A stretch of DNA of 64,000 nucleotides from Fremontodendron californicum. Its lineage: Eukaryota > Streptophyta > Magnoliopsida > Malvales > Malvaceae. This document shows, in pieces, positions 63,017 through 64,000 of the stretch (the first letter of the stretch is position 1; every line of letters starts with the position of its first letter). The stretch lies in NCBI GenBank assembly GCA_030761205.1, contig JAULJL010000003.1, forward strand, positions 186,001-250,000, read 5' to 3'. A program made the translations under genes and the position numbers. The notes beneath the pieces are model-generated. The model saw nothing but the letters and a program-made list of their open reading frames with translations. It did no database searches and was not told the DNA's origin.

Positions 63017-64000
63017 CATAAATATATTTATTACAATTACATAGATATATTACAATTACATAGATATTACAATTACATATATATATTTCAATTACATAGA
63101 TATATTACAATTACATAGATAAATATATACATGTAATATATATTGGATATATATATATATTACATAGATAAATATATACATGTAATATTAGAATTACATA
63201 GATACATTAGATATATATATATATATATATTAAAATTACATAGATATATGACGGTTACATAGATATATTACAATTACATAGATATATTACATAGATACAT
63301 TACAATTACAAAGATATATTACAATTACTTAGATATATTACATAGATACATTACAATTACATAGATATATTATAATTACATAGATATATTAAAACTACAT
63401 AGATATATTATTACAATTATATAGATATATAATATTATATATTACAATTACACATTAAATATATTAAAATACATCTAATATATAATGTTTTCGAATTACA
63501 TTGATATATTAGAATTACATAGATACATTAGATATATATATATTATAATTACATAGATATACTACAGTTACATAGATATATTACAATTACATAGATATAT
63601 TACAATTACATAAATATATTACAATTAATAATGTATCTATGTAATATTACATAGATATATTACATAAATATATTACAATGACATAGATATATTACAACTA
63701 CAAAGATATATTATCTATGTAATTATATCTTCGTAATTTTATGTAATATATGTAATATATCTATGTAATAGTAATATATCTATGTAATTACATAGATATA
63801 TTAGAATTACATAGATATATTACAATTAAAATACATGTAATATATATATATATCTATGTAATATTACATAGATATATTATAATTACATAGATATATTACA
63901 ATTGCATAAATATATTACAATAACATAGATATATTAGAATCACATAGATATATTAGAATTACATAGATATTACATGTATATAATTACATAGATATTTTAC
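63017..64000 (+). repeat. 19-bp AT-rich satellite, block 9 (continues beyond the window)
   Basis: Mostly forward-orientation units. From about 63290 to the window end it is a direct copy of 23280-24215, including the shared GTTTTCGAATTACATTGATA variant at 63487. Confidence 0.92.

Noticed and set aside
1..64000. tRNA, rRNA or organellar insertions
   Set aside because: No cloverleaf with conserved arms, rRNA core or recognisable plastid/mitochondrial gene was found on reading; the tRNA-like words at 35381 and 55555 are primer-binding sites.

Overview
This window looks like repeat-rich nuclear heterochromatin from a flowering plant, probably a eudicot. The evidence is a set of plant-specific transposable elements: a chromovirus (Tekay/Del-like) Ty3/gypsy element, Tat/Ogre-like Ty3/gypsy elements, CACTA DNA transposon ends and a small hAT element. 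They are all embedded in a very AT-rich short-period satellite. I see no host protein-coding gene, rRNA, tRNA, organellar insertion or CRISPR array. The species cannot be determined from the sequence alone.

The matrix is a satellite with a 19-bp unit, ATTACAATTACATAGATAT or its complement. It occupies about 26 kb in nine blocks (3352-13048, 13451-14543, 17237-18013, 19215-21893, 22830-30629, 47135-48459, 50322-50658, 58074-59162, 63017-64000). It is not a simple head-to-tail array: unit orientation flips every 100-300 bp in places, and kilobase-scale segments are themselves duplicated, in tandem, dispersed and inverted forms.

Layout: 1-3351 is the 3' part and 3' LTR of a Ty3/gypsy element. 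3352-13048 is satellite with a 3.2-3.3 kb tandem duplication carrying telo-box motifs. 13049-19214 is bounded by two inverted CACTA termini flanked by CTA on both sides, but its interior is satellite plus a fragment of a Tat-type LTR. 21894-22829 is the 3' end of another Tat element. 30630-47134 is a complete, very young 16.5-kb Tat/Ogre-like element with 4.75-kb LTRs and a 5-bp target duplication (ATTAT) but no polymerase. 48460-50321 is an inverted second copy of the CACTA 5' end, now carrying a 568-bp hAT element with an 8-bp target duplication. 50659-58073 is a Tekay-like chromovirus on the minus strand (target duplication TAATA) with a large internal deletion, frameshifts and stops. 59163-62945 is a Tat leader followed by two broken gag modules.

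No functional operon or pathway exists here. The coding remnants are Gag, RT, RNase H, integrase and chromodomain pieces of retrotransposons, all broken. The main biological interest is how satellite and mobile elements shape each other: several families have landed in the satellite, a CACTA element may be carrying satellite inside it, and the Tat elements contain tandem repeats of the kind known to seed new satellites.
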